Of a stretch of 64,000 nt of DNA, positions 19,510 through 28,768 are shown piece after piece. Below the pieces are notes generated by a model, which worked only from the letters and a program-made list of their open reading frames with translations, made no database searches and was not told the origin of the DNA. Both the position numbers and the translations under genes were made by a program. Source of the DNA: RYN-230 sp963844695 (GTDB lineage Bacteria > Actinomycetota > Actinomycetes > Streptosporangiales > Streptosporangiaceae); the NCBI GenBank assembly GCA_963844695.1, contig CAWJPL010000001.1, positions 49,039 to 113,038 on the forward strand, given 5' to 3'. Positions within the stretch are counted from its first letter, which is position 1; each line of letters begins with the position of its first letter.

Positions 19510-20562
19510 TCACCTGCTGCGCATGAGCTGACCCCACCGGTCGGCAGGGACCGGGTACGGGGCGTAGACGAGGATCCGGTCGAGCACGCCGTCGAAGCGC
19601 TCGTGCAGCGCCGCGGCCAGCGCGCCCGCCGGGGCCTCGACGCTGAACTCGCGGAGCAGGTCCCCGGGGATCAGGGCCGTCATCGCGTCCCACTGCCCGG
19701 CGCGGGACATCTCCCGGAGCCGGTCGCTGAGCTCACCCGCGCCGTACAGCTCGAGCACGCTGCGGTAGGCGGGGGTCGAGGCGTAGAACGCGATCTGCCG
19801 GCGGACCGCGGACCGGGCCTGGTCCAGTTCCTGATCGGTTCGCCCGGTGATCACGAGCACCGGGCAGGAGAGCTCGAAGCCCGGCCGGACCGCCGCCGCG
19901 ATCCGCGGCCTGAGCTGTTCCTGGGCCACCCGCCGCGAGGTCAGCGGGTGGGCGATGAGCCCGTCCGCGACGGCGCACGCAGCAGCGGTCATCCGCGGCC
20001 CGACGGCCGCGAGCAGCACGCGTGGCTCGCGGCTACCGGACGGGCCAGCGCCGGACGGGCCAGCGCCGGACGCGGTGACCCCGGACGGGCCGGGGTCGAA
20101 CGCGGGCGTCATCAGGTCATGCCGGTAGAAGCGGCCGCGGAAGTCCAGCGGCTCGCCCTGGTTCCAGCACCGCCAGATAGCCCGCAGGGCCAGGACGAAC
20201 TCGGTCATCCGCTCGGCGGGATGGTCGAACGGCGCCCCGAACCGCCGGGTGATATGCGCGCCGACCTGGGGGCCGAGGCCGAGGCTGAACCGGCCGCCGG
20301 CGTAGCGGTTGAGCTCGTGGGCCAGGTGGGCGACGACCATCGGGTTGCGGGCCAGCGCCACGGCGACGGCCGTGCCCAGCTCGATCCGGGTGGTGTGCTC
20401 GGCGGCGAGTACCAGCGGCAGGAACGGCTCGGTGTGCGCCTCCAGCGTCCACAGGCCGCCGAACCCCGCCGACTCCGCGGCCAGGGCCAGCGGGACGGCC
20501 TCGTCCAGCCGGAGGCCGTGGCCCGCGTACAAGTCCACCACCGCGGTCTGCTCATCAGGCAT
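19510..20562 (-). CDS. LLM-class (luciferase-like, probably F420-dependent) oxidoreductase
   Basis: This 350-residue protein is a luciferase-like monooxygenase-fold TIM barrel similar to TIGR03617-type F420-dependent enzymes. Visible features are the N-terminal DLYAGHGLRLDEAVPLALAAESAGFGGLWTLE (broken here only by its length), ELGTAVAVALARNP, RFSLGLGPQVGAHITRRFG and PRVLLAAVGPRMTAAA. It would use F420 or FMN to oxidise or reduce a small substrate. The start ATG 20562 overlaps the end of the TetR gene, making it the last gene of the carboxylase operon. A short GAGPSG repeat (20038-20067) sits in a surface loop near residue 170. Confidence 0.88.
   Translation of the reverse strand: MPDEQTAVVDLYAGHGLRLDEAVPLALAAESAGFGGLWTLEAHTEPFLPLVLAAEHTTRIELGTAVAVALARNPMVVAHLAHELNRYAGGRFSLGLGPQVGAHITRRFGAPFDHPAERMTEFVLALRAIWRCWNQGEPLDFRGRFYRHDLMTPAFDPGPSGVTASGAGPSGAGPSGSREPRVLLAAVGPRMTAAACAVADGLIAHPLTSRRVAQEQLRPRIAAAVRPGFELSCPVLVITGRTDQELDQARSAVRRQIAFYASTPAYRSVLELYGAGELSDRLREMSRAGQWDAMTALIPGDLLREFSVEAPAGALAAALHERFDGVLDRILVYAPYPVPADRWGQLMRSR
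20038..20067 (-). repeat. 15-bp tandem duplication in LLM oxidoreductase gene
   Basis: GGACGGGCCAGCGCC occurs twice in tandem without change, encoding the Gly/Pro/Ser-rich GAGPSGAGPSG loop. It is in frame and does not interrupt a recognised motif. Confidence 0.8.
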
Positions 20563-21271
20563 CGGACTGCCCCACCTCACTGCGGTTTTGCGGCCAGGCC
20601 CGATCCGGGAGTGCGTCCTCCTGGGCAGGCATCGGCGCGAACAGGGACGCCTCAGCGACGGAGGACGTCAGCGCGGCCAGCTGATCATCGGCCAGGCCGC
20701 TCTGGTAGAAGAGCACGGACTGGATGGCCCCGACGGACGCGTGCACGAGGGCCCGGACGGTGGCGTCCCCGGCGTCCGGGCGGAGCTGGGCGAGGACGTG
20801 GACCCACTCCTCGATGTACAGCCGCTGCTTGCGGCGCAGCCGGTGCCGGTCCTCCTCGGGAAGGTTGGCCACCTCGTTGTGGTAGACCTGCGCCAGCGTC
20901 CGGTCGCGCAGGACGAACCGGACCTGCGTCTGGATGAGCCCGCGCAGGATGGCCAGGGCGTCGCCGCCGGAGGCGACGATCTCGCTGGCCTCGCGGGACA
21001 AGTCGTCGATCACGTGGTCGAACATGGCCACCAGGACCGCGGACTTCCCGTCGAAGTGCCGGTAGATCGCCGACCCGGTGATACCCGCGGCCGCGCCGAT
21101 GTCGGCCATGCCGACCTCGTGGTACCCGCGCTCCGCCACCAGTTCGGCGGCGGCGCTGAGGATCCGCTGACGGCGCCGGGGGTCGCGGCGCCGCTGGTCT
21201 TGGGGCCGCTGATCTCCGGGCCGGCCATCCGCCGCCCGGCCCGGGCGGGGGACTTCGGCGGCGCTCGTCAT
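20555..21271 (-). CDS. TetR family transcriptional regulator
   Basis: This 238-residue regulator has a short charged N-terminal tail, then the TetR helix-turn-helix (RQRILSAAAELVAERGYHEVGMADI, split here as the first helix and AAAGITGSAIYRHFDGKSAVL). The ligand-binding domain follows, with a VYHNEVANLPEEDRHRL segment typical of the KstR2/FadR-like acyl-CoA-sensing branch. ATG 21271 overlaps the stop of the AtuA-like gene (ATGA). It probably controls the carboxylase operon and the divergent acyl-CoA ligase through a palindrome such as 28678-28695. Confidence 0.9.
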   Translation of the reverse strand: MTSAAEVPRPGRAADGRPGDQRPQDQRRRDPRRRQRILSAAAELVAERGYHEVGMADIGAAAGITGSAIYRHFDGKSAVLVAMFDHVIDDLSREASEIVASGGDALAILRGLIQTQVRFVLRDRTLAQVYHNEVANLPEEDRHRLRRKQRLYIEEWVHVLAQLRPDAGDATVRALVHASVGAIQSVLFYQSGLADDQLAALTSSVAEASLFAPMPAQEDALPDRAWPQNRSEVGQSDA

Positions 21272-23157
21272 GGGCCACCCCGGCCGAGCAGGGCCACGGG
21301 GATCTCCGCGGTGCGCGAACGCAGGTACTCCCCCAGGCCCTTGGCCTGCGGGTCCGGCCGGGTGGAGGCGGCCACGCCCTCTCCCAGCAGGCCGACGACG
21401 ACGAAGTTGAGGGCGCTGAGGTTGGGCAACTCGAAGCGGCGCACGTCGAGCGGGGCACACTCGGGCAGCAGCACCCGGAGCCGGTCGACGGTGAGGTAGT
21501 CGCGCAGCCAGGGGTAGGCGGCCGGGTCGCGGGTCCAGATCCCGATGTTGGCGTTCCCGCCCTTGTCGCCGGAGCGGGCGCCGCAGATCCGGCCCAGCGG
21601 GGCGGCGACGGCCGGCCCAGCGGCGGCCGGCGGGTCGGCGGGCTGCGCACCGGCGGGCTGCCGGGCGGCGTCCGGGACGTTGTTCCCCGGGGCGGCGTTC
21701 CCCGGGGCGTTGTTCCCCGGGGCGGCGTTCCCCGGGGCGGTGGGCGCGATCGGCACGATGGTGCCGTCCGGGAGCACCACCGCGTGCGGCACCTCGGTGG
21801 CAGGCACGAGCGCAGGCCAGTAGACCCCGTACGCGCTTTCCGGCGTCGGCGGGGTCGTGGTGTGGAACCCTGCGTACCCGCCGAGGGCCAGTTCCATGGT
21901 CGCGTTGGAGAAGCGGCGGCCGACCTTGCGCGGGTCGGGGTCCTTGACCGTGATCCGCAGGTGCGCGGTGGCCTGCTCGTTCGTGGGCGCGTCGGGCCGG
22001 TCGAAGCGCAGCAGCCGCACATCGACGTCGGCGAACTGCTCGCGGCCGCCGAGGATGCCGAACAGTTCCTGCTCCGCCCAGGCGGCCTTGTCCTCGATGT
22101 CCAGCCCGGTCAGCACCAGGGTCATGGTGTTCCGGTGGCCGCCGAGGAAGTTCATCGCCACCTTGGCCGTGGCCGGCGGCGGGCTGCCCCGGGTGCCGGA
22201 CAGCCGCACCCGGTCCGGGCCGTCCTGCCCGAGCGTGACCGTGTCGAAGTGCGCGACGACATCCGGGTTGGCGTAGCGCGGCTCGGCGATCTCGTAGAGC
22301 AGCTGGGCGGTGACGGTGCCCGGCGAGACCAGCCCGCCGGTGCCCGGGTGCTTGGTGATCACGCTGCTGCCGTCCGCCGCGACCTCGGCGATCGGGAAGC
22401 CCGGGTAGCGGCGGTCGGTGATCTCGTCCAGGAAGGAGTAGTTGCCCCCGGTCGCCTGCGGGCCGCACTCGATTACGTGGCCCGCGAGTACCGCCCCGGC
22501 CAGCTGGTCGAAGTCCTCCCGGCGCCAGCCGTGCCACCAGGCGGCCGGCCCGGTGACGAGCGAGGCGTCGGTGACCCGAGGGCAGACCACGATGTCGGCG
22601 CCGGCGTCGAGCGCCGCGGTAATGCCCCAGCCACCGAGGTAGGCGTTCGCGGTGACCGGCTTGCCCCCGGCGCCGCTCAGCGGCTGGCCGGTGTCCAGGT
22701 GGGCCAGCGCCTCCCCGTTAGAGAGCAATTGGCCGAGTCGTGGGAGCAGGTCATCGCCGGTGACGTAGGCGATCTGGGGGTGCAGGCCGAGGCGCTCGGC
22801 GAGCGCCCCGAACTCCCGGGCCAGGCCCGCGGGACTGAGGCCGCCGGCGTTGTTGACGATCTTGATCCCGCGATCGAGGCAGGTGCCGAGCACGTGCTCC
22901 AGCTGGGCCAGTACCGTGCGGGCGTAGCCCGTGGCCGGGTCCTTCTGCTGGGCCTTCCACAAGATCAGCATGGTCAGCTCGGCCAGGTAGTCGCCGGTGA
23001 GGACGTCGATCGGACCGCCTTCGACCATCTCCCGGGCCGCGGCGGCGCGGTCACCGTAGAAGCCGGAGGAGTTGGCGATCCGGACCGGGCGGCGCGGTGC
23101 TGGCTGGCTCTGGGCTGGCTGGCTGCTCGGGGCTGGCTGGGGCTGGGCCGCCGTCAT
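21268..23157 (-). CDS. AtuA-like acyclic terpene utilisation family protein (DUF1446)
   Basis: This 629-residue protein belongs to the AtuA/DUF1446 family, needed for acyclic terpene and related branched-chain catabolism though its reaction is unknown. After a Pro/Gln/Ser-rich N-terminus it has RIANSSGFYGDR, GDYLAELTMLILWK, KIVNNAGGLSP, AYLGGWGI and GGNYSFLDEI. A second AtuA-like C-terminal domain begins GRICGARSGDKGGNANIGIW. The two domains are joined by a linker of PGNAAPGNN repeats made of a 30-bp DNA repeat. It overlaps TetR at its 3' end and the TIGR03084-type gene at its 5' end, so all belong to one operon. Confidence 0.88.
   Translation of the reverse strand: MTAAQPQPAPSSQPAQSQPAPRRPVRIANSSGFYGDRAAAAREMVEGGPIDVLTGDYLAELTMLILWKAQQKDPATGYARTVLAQLEHVLGTCLDRGIKIVNNAGGLSPAGLAREFGALAERLGLHPQIAYVTGDDLLPRLGQLLSNGEALAHLDTGQPLSGAGGKPVTANAYLGGWGITAALDAGADIVVCPRVTDASLVTGPAAWWHGWRREDFDQLAGAVLAGHVIECGPQATGGNYSFLDEITDRRYPGFPIAEVAADGSSVITKHPGTGGLVSPGTVTAQLLYEIAEPRYANPDVVAHFDTVTLGQDGPDRVRLSGTRGSPPPATAKVAMNFLGGHRNTMTLVLTGLDIEDKAAWAEQELFGILGGREQFADVDVRLLRFDRPDAPTNEQATAHLRITVKDPDPRKVGRRFSNATMELALGGYAGFHTTTPPTPESAYGVYWPALVPATEVPHAVVLPDGTIVPIAPTAPGNAAPGNNAPGNAAPGNNVPDAARQPAGAQPADPPAAAGPAVAAPLGRICGARSGDKGGNANIGIWTRDPAAYPWLRDYLTVDRLRVLLPECAPLDVRRFELPNLSALNFVVVGLLGEGVAASTRPDPQAKGLGEYLRSRTAEIPVALLGRGGP
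21681..21740 (-). repeat. 30-bp tandem repeat in the AtuA-like linker
   Basis: Two 30-bp units (21681-21710 and 21711-21740) differ at a single base. Each contains two CCCCGGGG palindromes. They encode the PGN(A/N)APGN linker between the two domains of the AtuA-like protein. Confidence 0.85.
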
Positions 23158-23987
23158 GCTGACGCCCCTCGTGGCGGCGTGCTCGCCCCGGTCCTCGCCG
23201 TCGTGCGCGGCGGCCGGCCCCGCCCGGCCGCCCCGGCGAAGGCCTGCGCGATGGCCATCCACTGACCGGCGGTCTGGCCGCTGATCACCAGCCCGGTGTC
23301 GGTACGGTGCCGCCGCTGGGTGACCACGAGGCAGAAGTCGAGCGCGGTGCCGGTGACCCGGTCGGCGGCGTCCCCGGGACCCCAGGTCCACTGGCCGCCA
23401 TCGGGCGCCGTGAGCTCGACCCGGATGGGAGCGTCCGGCTGGGGCAGCCCGTTGACCAGGTAGCTGTAGGGCAGGCTGCGCACGCCGAGGTGCGCGACGT
23501 GCCGCAGCCGGCTGGTGGCCGGCCGCTCGACGCCCAGGGTGTCGGCGATGTCCTGGCCGTGCGCCCAGGTTTCCATCAGCCGGGCCGTGACCGACGACGC
23601 GAGCCCCATGTCCAGGCCGTACCAGGGCAGCCGGGCGTCGGGGTCGGCGCTCGCGTAGCCGTCGAGCAGAGCCAGCCGGGCGGCCCGGAACCAGCGCAGC
23701 AGTTCGGCCCCGCCGAGGTGCCGGTACTCGGCGGCGATCTGGTCGGGGAAGTCGCTGCCCCGCCCGGCCAGGGCCTCGGCGTCGAGGCGGAACAGGTCCG
23801 GGTCGCGGATCGACAGCAGCGTGGCCTCGTCGAAGTAGGCCAGGTGGCTGACCTGATCGGCGATGGTCCAGCCGGGGGCGGGCGTGCCGAGCCGCCACTG
23901 GGCCGGGGACAGCGCGCCGAGGACCTCGTCCAGCCAGGCCGTCTCGGCCACCAGGTCGGCGGTGAGCGCACTAAGGTCGGCGGCCAT
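23154..23987 (-). CDS. TIGR03084-type maleylpyruvate isomerase/DinB-like protein
   Basis: This 277-residue protein resembles actinobacterial TIGR03084 proteins in the mycothiol-dependent metalloenzyme (MDMPI/DinB) superfamily. The N-terminal four-helix domain starts MADLSALTADLVAETAWLDE and has GWTIADQVSHLAYFDEA, with a conserved metal-binding His, then METWAHGQDIADTLG with a second. The C-terminal domain ends in an Ala/Arg/Thr-rich tail. The reaction is unknown. Genes of this family recur in acyl-CoA carboxylase/enoyl-CoA hydratase operons, as here. It overlaps the genes on both sides by a few bases. Confidence 0.83.
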   Translation of the reverse strand: MAADLSALTADLVAETAWLDEVLGALSPAQWRLGTPAPGWTIADQVSHLAYFDEATLLSIRDPDLFRLDAEALAGRGSDFPDQIAAEYRHLGGAELLRWFRAARLALLDGYASADPDARLPWYGLDMGLASSVTARLMETWAHGQDIADTLGVERPATSRLRHVAHLGVRSLPYSYLVNGLPQPDAPIRVELTAPDGGQWTWGPGDAADRVTGTALDFCLVVTQRRHRTDTGLVISGQTAGQWMAIAQAFAGAAGRGRPPRTTARTGASTPPRGASA

Positions 23988-24781
23988 CAGCGGCCGGTCC
24001 AGACCGGGCGGCGCTTGTCCCGGAAGGCGGCCGGGCCTTCCTGGGCGTCCGCGCTGTGGTAGACCGGCGCCCAGATCTCGTCCGCCGCCGCGAACGCGTC
24101 GTCCAGCGGGTGCTGCAACGCCAGGTAGACCGTGCGCTTGGCGGCCATGACCGACAGCGGGGCGTTCGCGGCGATGCGCTCGGCGAGCGCCTGCACGGCC
24201 GGGACCAGCTCGGCGTCCGGCACCACCTGGTTGACCAGCCCGATCTCGTAGGCCCGGGCCGCGCTGAGCGGATCCCCGGTGAGCAGGATCTGCATCGCGA
24301 TGCGGGGCGGCACCAGCCAGGACAGCGGCACCGCCCAGGGCGAGCCGCGGCCCACCTTGACCTCGGTCACGGCGAACCGGGCGGACTCGGCCGCGACGCA
24401 CAGGTCACAGTTCTGCGCCAGCAGGAACCCGCCCGCGTACGCCACCCCGTTGACGGCCGCGATAGTGGGCTTGGCCACGTCGATGTTGCGGCCAAACTGG
24501 GGCAGGAAGTCCGGCGGTGGCACGGTCAGCGATTCAGCCGCCATTTCCTTGAGGTCCCCGCCCGCGCAGAAGGCGCGGTCGCCTGCGCCGGTGAGCACGA
24601 GCACCCTGGCGCTCTCGTCGTCGTTGAACCGGCGCACCCCGGCGAACAGGCCGTCCCGGACTGCCTTGTTCAGCGCGTTGCGGGCTTCCGGACGGTCGAT
24701 GGTCAGCCAGGCCACGCCGCGGACCACCTCATAGCGCACGGGCTCATCAGGCACGGGCTCGTCACGGGCCGGGTCAGTCAC
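23987..24781 (-). CDS. Enoyl-CoA hydratase/isomerase family protein
   Basis: This 264-residue crotonase-fold enzyme has LTIDRPEARNALN near residue 28, the oxyanion-hole segments FCAGGDLKEM and GVAYAGGFLLAQNCD, and a C-terminal AFRDKRRPVW typical of the family. Between a biotin carboxylase and an AtuA-like gene, it most likely hydrates the carboxylated enoyl-CoA (a glutaconyl-CoA), as AtuE or LiuC does. The predicted acid for E/E catalysis is not obvious from sequence alone. It overlaps the carboxylase alpha gene. Confidence 0.88.
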   Translation of the reverse strand: MTDPARDEPVPDEPVRYEVVRGVAWLTIDRPEARNALNKAVRDGLFAGVRRFNDDESARVLVLTGAGDRAFCAGGDLKEMAAESLTVPPPDFLPQFGRNIDVAKPTIAAVNGVAYAGGFLLAQNCDLCVAAESARFAVTEVKVGRGSPWAVPLSWLVPPRIAMQILLTGDPLSAARAYEIGLVNQVVPDAELVPAVQALAERIAANAPLSVMAAKRTVYLALQHPLDDAFAAADEIWAPVYHSADAQEGPAAFRDKRRPVWTGR

Positions 24782-26873
24782 GGGGTTCCTCCTCCAGGAC
24801 GGCGAGCACCGACCCGCTGTCGACCTGGGCGCCGACGCTGATCGGGAGTTCGGTGACGATGCCGCGGGCGGGCGCGTGGATCGAGTGCTCCATCTTCATG
24901 GCCTCGATGGCCAGGATCACGGTCCCCGCCTCGACCAGGTCGCCCACGGCGGCCTCGACCCGGACGACAGTCCCGGGCATCGGGGCGAGCAGGGAACCGG
25001 CCTGGGCCAGGGCGGCCGGGTCGGGGAACCGGTCAGCCTCGGTCACCACGCTGTGCCCGAGCGCGCTGTCCACGTAGAACGTGCGGCCAGCCTGGGCCAC
25101 CTGGACGAGCCGGCGGATCCCGGCGACCTCGAGGTCGACCAGCGTGCGGCCGGGGCCCCGGCCTGGGTCGGGCCGGGTGCCGTGCAGCACCACGCCGTCC
25201 ACCGCGGCCCCGCCTGGGGCGGCCCCGTCCACCTTGACCTGCAGCCCCTCCCGGCCGAAGCGGTAGCTCACCTCGGCGGGCCGCCCGTCCAGGTCGTAGT
25301 TCGCCCGCTGCGGGGCGCTGGGGTTGTTCCGCCAGCCCGAGGGCAGCGTGCCCAGCACCGGGGCCGCGGCGCGCCGCCGGGCCTGCCCGGCCAGGGCCAC
25401 GGCGAGCAGATGCACGGGCCCGGCCTGCGGGTGGGGCGGGTTCAGCTCCTCCGGCCGGTGCCGGTCCAGGTACCCGGTGTCGATCTGGCCCGCCGCGAAC
25501 TCCGGCTCGCGCAGGATCCCGACCAGCAGGTCGCGGTTGGTCACGACGCCGTGCAGCCGGGCCCGGGACAACGCGGCGGCCAGCACCCGCCGGGCGTCGT
25601 CACGGGTGGGGCCGTAGCCGATCACCTTGGCCAGCATCGAGTCGTAGAACGTGCTGACCCGGGTCCCGGAGGCGAAGCCGGCGTCCACCCGCAGCCCGTC
25701 GGCGGCGTCGATCTCGAGCGTGTGCACGTCGCCGCTCGCGGGCAGGTACCCGGCCGGCACGTCTTCGGCGTAGAGCCGGGCCTCGATCGCGTGGCCGGTG
25801 AAGTCAGCCTCCGTGACCTGCGGCGGCAGTGGCTGGCCCGCCGCGATCTCCAGCTGCAGCCGGACCAGGTCCAGGCCGGTGATCAGCTCGGTGACCGGAT
25901 GCTCGACCTGCAGCCGGGTGTTGACCTCGAGGAAGTAGAAGCGCCCCGAGGCGTCCAGGACGAACTCGACGGTCCCGGCCCCGACGTACCCGATGGCCTG
26001 GCCCGCGGCCACCGCGGCGCGGCACAGCTCGGCCCGCAGTTCGTCGCGCACGGCCGGCGAGGGGGCTTCCTCGATGATCTTCTGGTAGCGGCGCTGGATC
26101 GAGCACTCCCGCTCGAACAGGTGCACCACCGTCCCGGCCTGGTCGCCGAGGATCTGGACTTCGATATGCCGGGGCGACTCCACGAAACGTTCGAGGAACA
26201 CTGTGCCGTTACCGAAGGCGGACGCGGCCTCGCGGCGGGCGCTGCTGACCGCGCCGGCGATCTCCTCCGCGCGGGCGACGATCCGCATGCCCCGGCCACC
26301 GCCGCCGTACGCCGCCTTGACCAGCACCGGGAAGCCGATGTCCGCCGCGGCCTTGGCCAGCTCGGCGGGGTCGGGCTCGGCTCCGTCGCCGAACACCGCA
26401 CCCGGCAGGACGGGGACGCCCGCGGCCGCCATCAGCTCCTTTGCGGCGATCTTGGATCCCATGGCCTCGATGGCCTCCGGTGCGGGCCCGACGAAGGTCA
26501 GCCCGGCCGCGGCGCAGGCCCGGGCGAAGCTGGCGTTCTCGGAGAGGAAGCCGTAGCCCGGGTGCACCGCGTCCGCGCCGGTGGCGGCGGCCGCGGCGAT
26601 CAGCGCCTCGCCGCGCAGGTAGGTGTCGGCCGGGGCCGAGCCGGGCAGCCGGACGGCCTCGTCGGCCTCGAGCACGTAGGGCAGCCCGGCGTCGGGGTCG
26701 GAGAAGACGGCCACGGTGGCGATGTCCATCGCGGCGGCCGTGCGGATGATCCGCGACGCGATCTCGCCCCGGTTGGCGATCAGGAGCTTGCTGATGCTTC
26801 GCGGGGTGCGCACCGGCGTGGTCGCCGGCCTGGCCGCCGGGGCGCTCATGGGGGTGCTCATCGGGGTGGTCAC
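24774..26873 (-). CDS. Acyl-CoA carboxylase alpha subunit (biotin carboxylase + BCCP)
   Basis: This 699-residue subunit of a methylcrotonyl-, geranyl- or propionyl-type acyl-CoA carboxylase starts at GTG 26873. It has the biotin carboxylase domain (LLIANRGEIASRIIRT, HPGYGFLSENASFA, the ATP-grasp loop KAAYGGGGRGMR, FLEVNTRLQVEHPVTE). A middle domain follows, then a C-terminal biotinyl domain with AIEAMKMEHS, whose Lys carries biotin, near residue 665. It forms a complex with the carboxyltransferase encoded just upstream and works in branched-chain or terpenoid acyl-CoA breakdown. Confidence 0.95.
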   Translation of the reverse strand: MTTPMSTPMSAPAARPATTPVRTPRSISKLLIANRGEIASRIIRTAAAMDIATVAVFSDPDAGLPYVLEADEAVRLPGSAPADTYLRGEALIAAAAATGADAVHPGYGFLSENASFARACAAAGLTFVGPAPEAIEAMGSKIAAKELMAAAGVPVLPGAVFGDGAEPDPAELAKAAADIGFPVLVKAAYGGGGRGMRIVARAEEIAGAVSSARREAASAFGNGTVFLERFVESPRHIEVQILGDQAGTVVHLFERECSIQRRYQKIIEEAPSPAVRDELRAELCRAAVAAGQAIGYVGAGTVEFVLDASGRFYFLEVNTRLQVEHPVTELITGLDLVRLQLEIAAGQPLPPQVTEADFTGHAIEARLYAEDVPAGYLPASGDVHTLEIDAADGLRVDAGFASGTRVSTFYDSMLAKVIGYGPTRDDARRVLAAALSRARLHGVVTNRDLLVGILREPEFAAGQIDTGYLDRHRPEELNPPHPQAGPVHLLAVALAGQARRRAAAPVLGTLPSGWRNNPSAPQRANYDLDGRPAEVSYRFGREGLQVKVDGAAPGGAAVDGVVLHGTRPDPGRGPGRTLVDLEVAGIRRLVQVAQAGRTFYVDSALGHSVVTEADRFPDPAALAQAGSLLAPMPGTVVRVEAAVGDLVEAGTVILAIEAMKMEHSIHAPARGIVTELPISVGAQVDSGSVLAVLEEEPRD

Positions 26874-26879
26874 CGGCGC

Positions 26880-28478
<1,599 letters not shown>

Positions 28479-28555
28479 GCAGCCCCCTTTGGTCGTGTGC
28501 TTGGTCGAGTGCCCCGTCGTAGGCTTGGCCGTCTGCCCGGTTGTGCTCCGTCGAA

Positions 28556-28592
28556 TGGTTGTCTGCCCGTTGATTGGTTGTCTGCCCGTCGA
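28556..28592. repeat. 18-bp tandem direct repeat in intergenic region
   Basis: TGGTTGTCTGCCCGTTGA (28556-28573) is followed one base later by TGGTTGTCTGCCCGTCGA (28575-28592). Looser copies of TTGGTCG/GTCTGCCCG extend upstream to about 28500. They lie in the untranslated leader side of the carboxylase operon. Confidence 0.7.
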
Positions 28593-28677
28593 ATGCTGAG
28601 GTTAACTGCGATTCACTTCAGGCGCCAGGCTGGGCAGCCGGATTCCGGATGGGCCTTCTCAAGCGGTAACGCGATGC

Positions 28678-28695
28678 CTACAGTGACCACTGTAG
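28678..28695. promoter_or_regulatory. 18-bp palindrome, probable TetR-family operator
   Basis: CTACAGTGACCACTGTAG has perfect 8-bp arms around a 2-bp centre. It lies between the divergent carboxylase operon (start 28478) and acyl-CoA ligase (start 28769). Size and symmetry fit a TetR-family dimer site, and the operon's own TetR at 20555-21271 is the obvious candidate. The 290-bp region contains no gene. Confidence 0.65.
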
Positions 28696-28768
28696 TGAAC
28701 ATCAAGTCACTTTCCTGGTCGCCAGCGACGACCAGCTTTGCGCGATCACCCCGTCGGAGAGGACGTGA

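Noticed and set aside
21681..21740. CCCCGGGG palindromes as terminators inside the AtuA-like gene
   Set aside because: They are in-frame coding repeats within an intact gene that continues to a conserved C-terminal domain.
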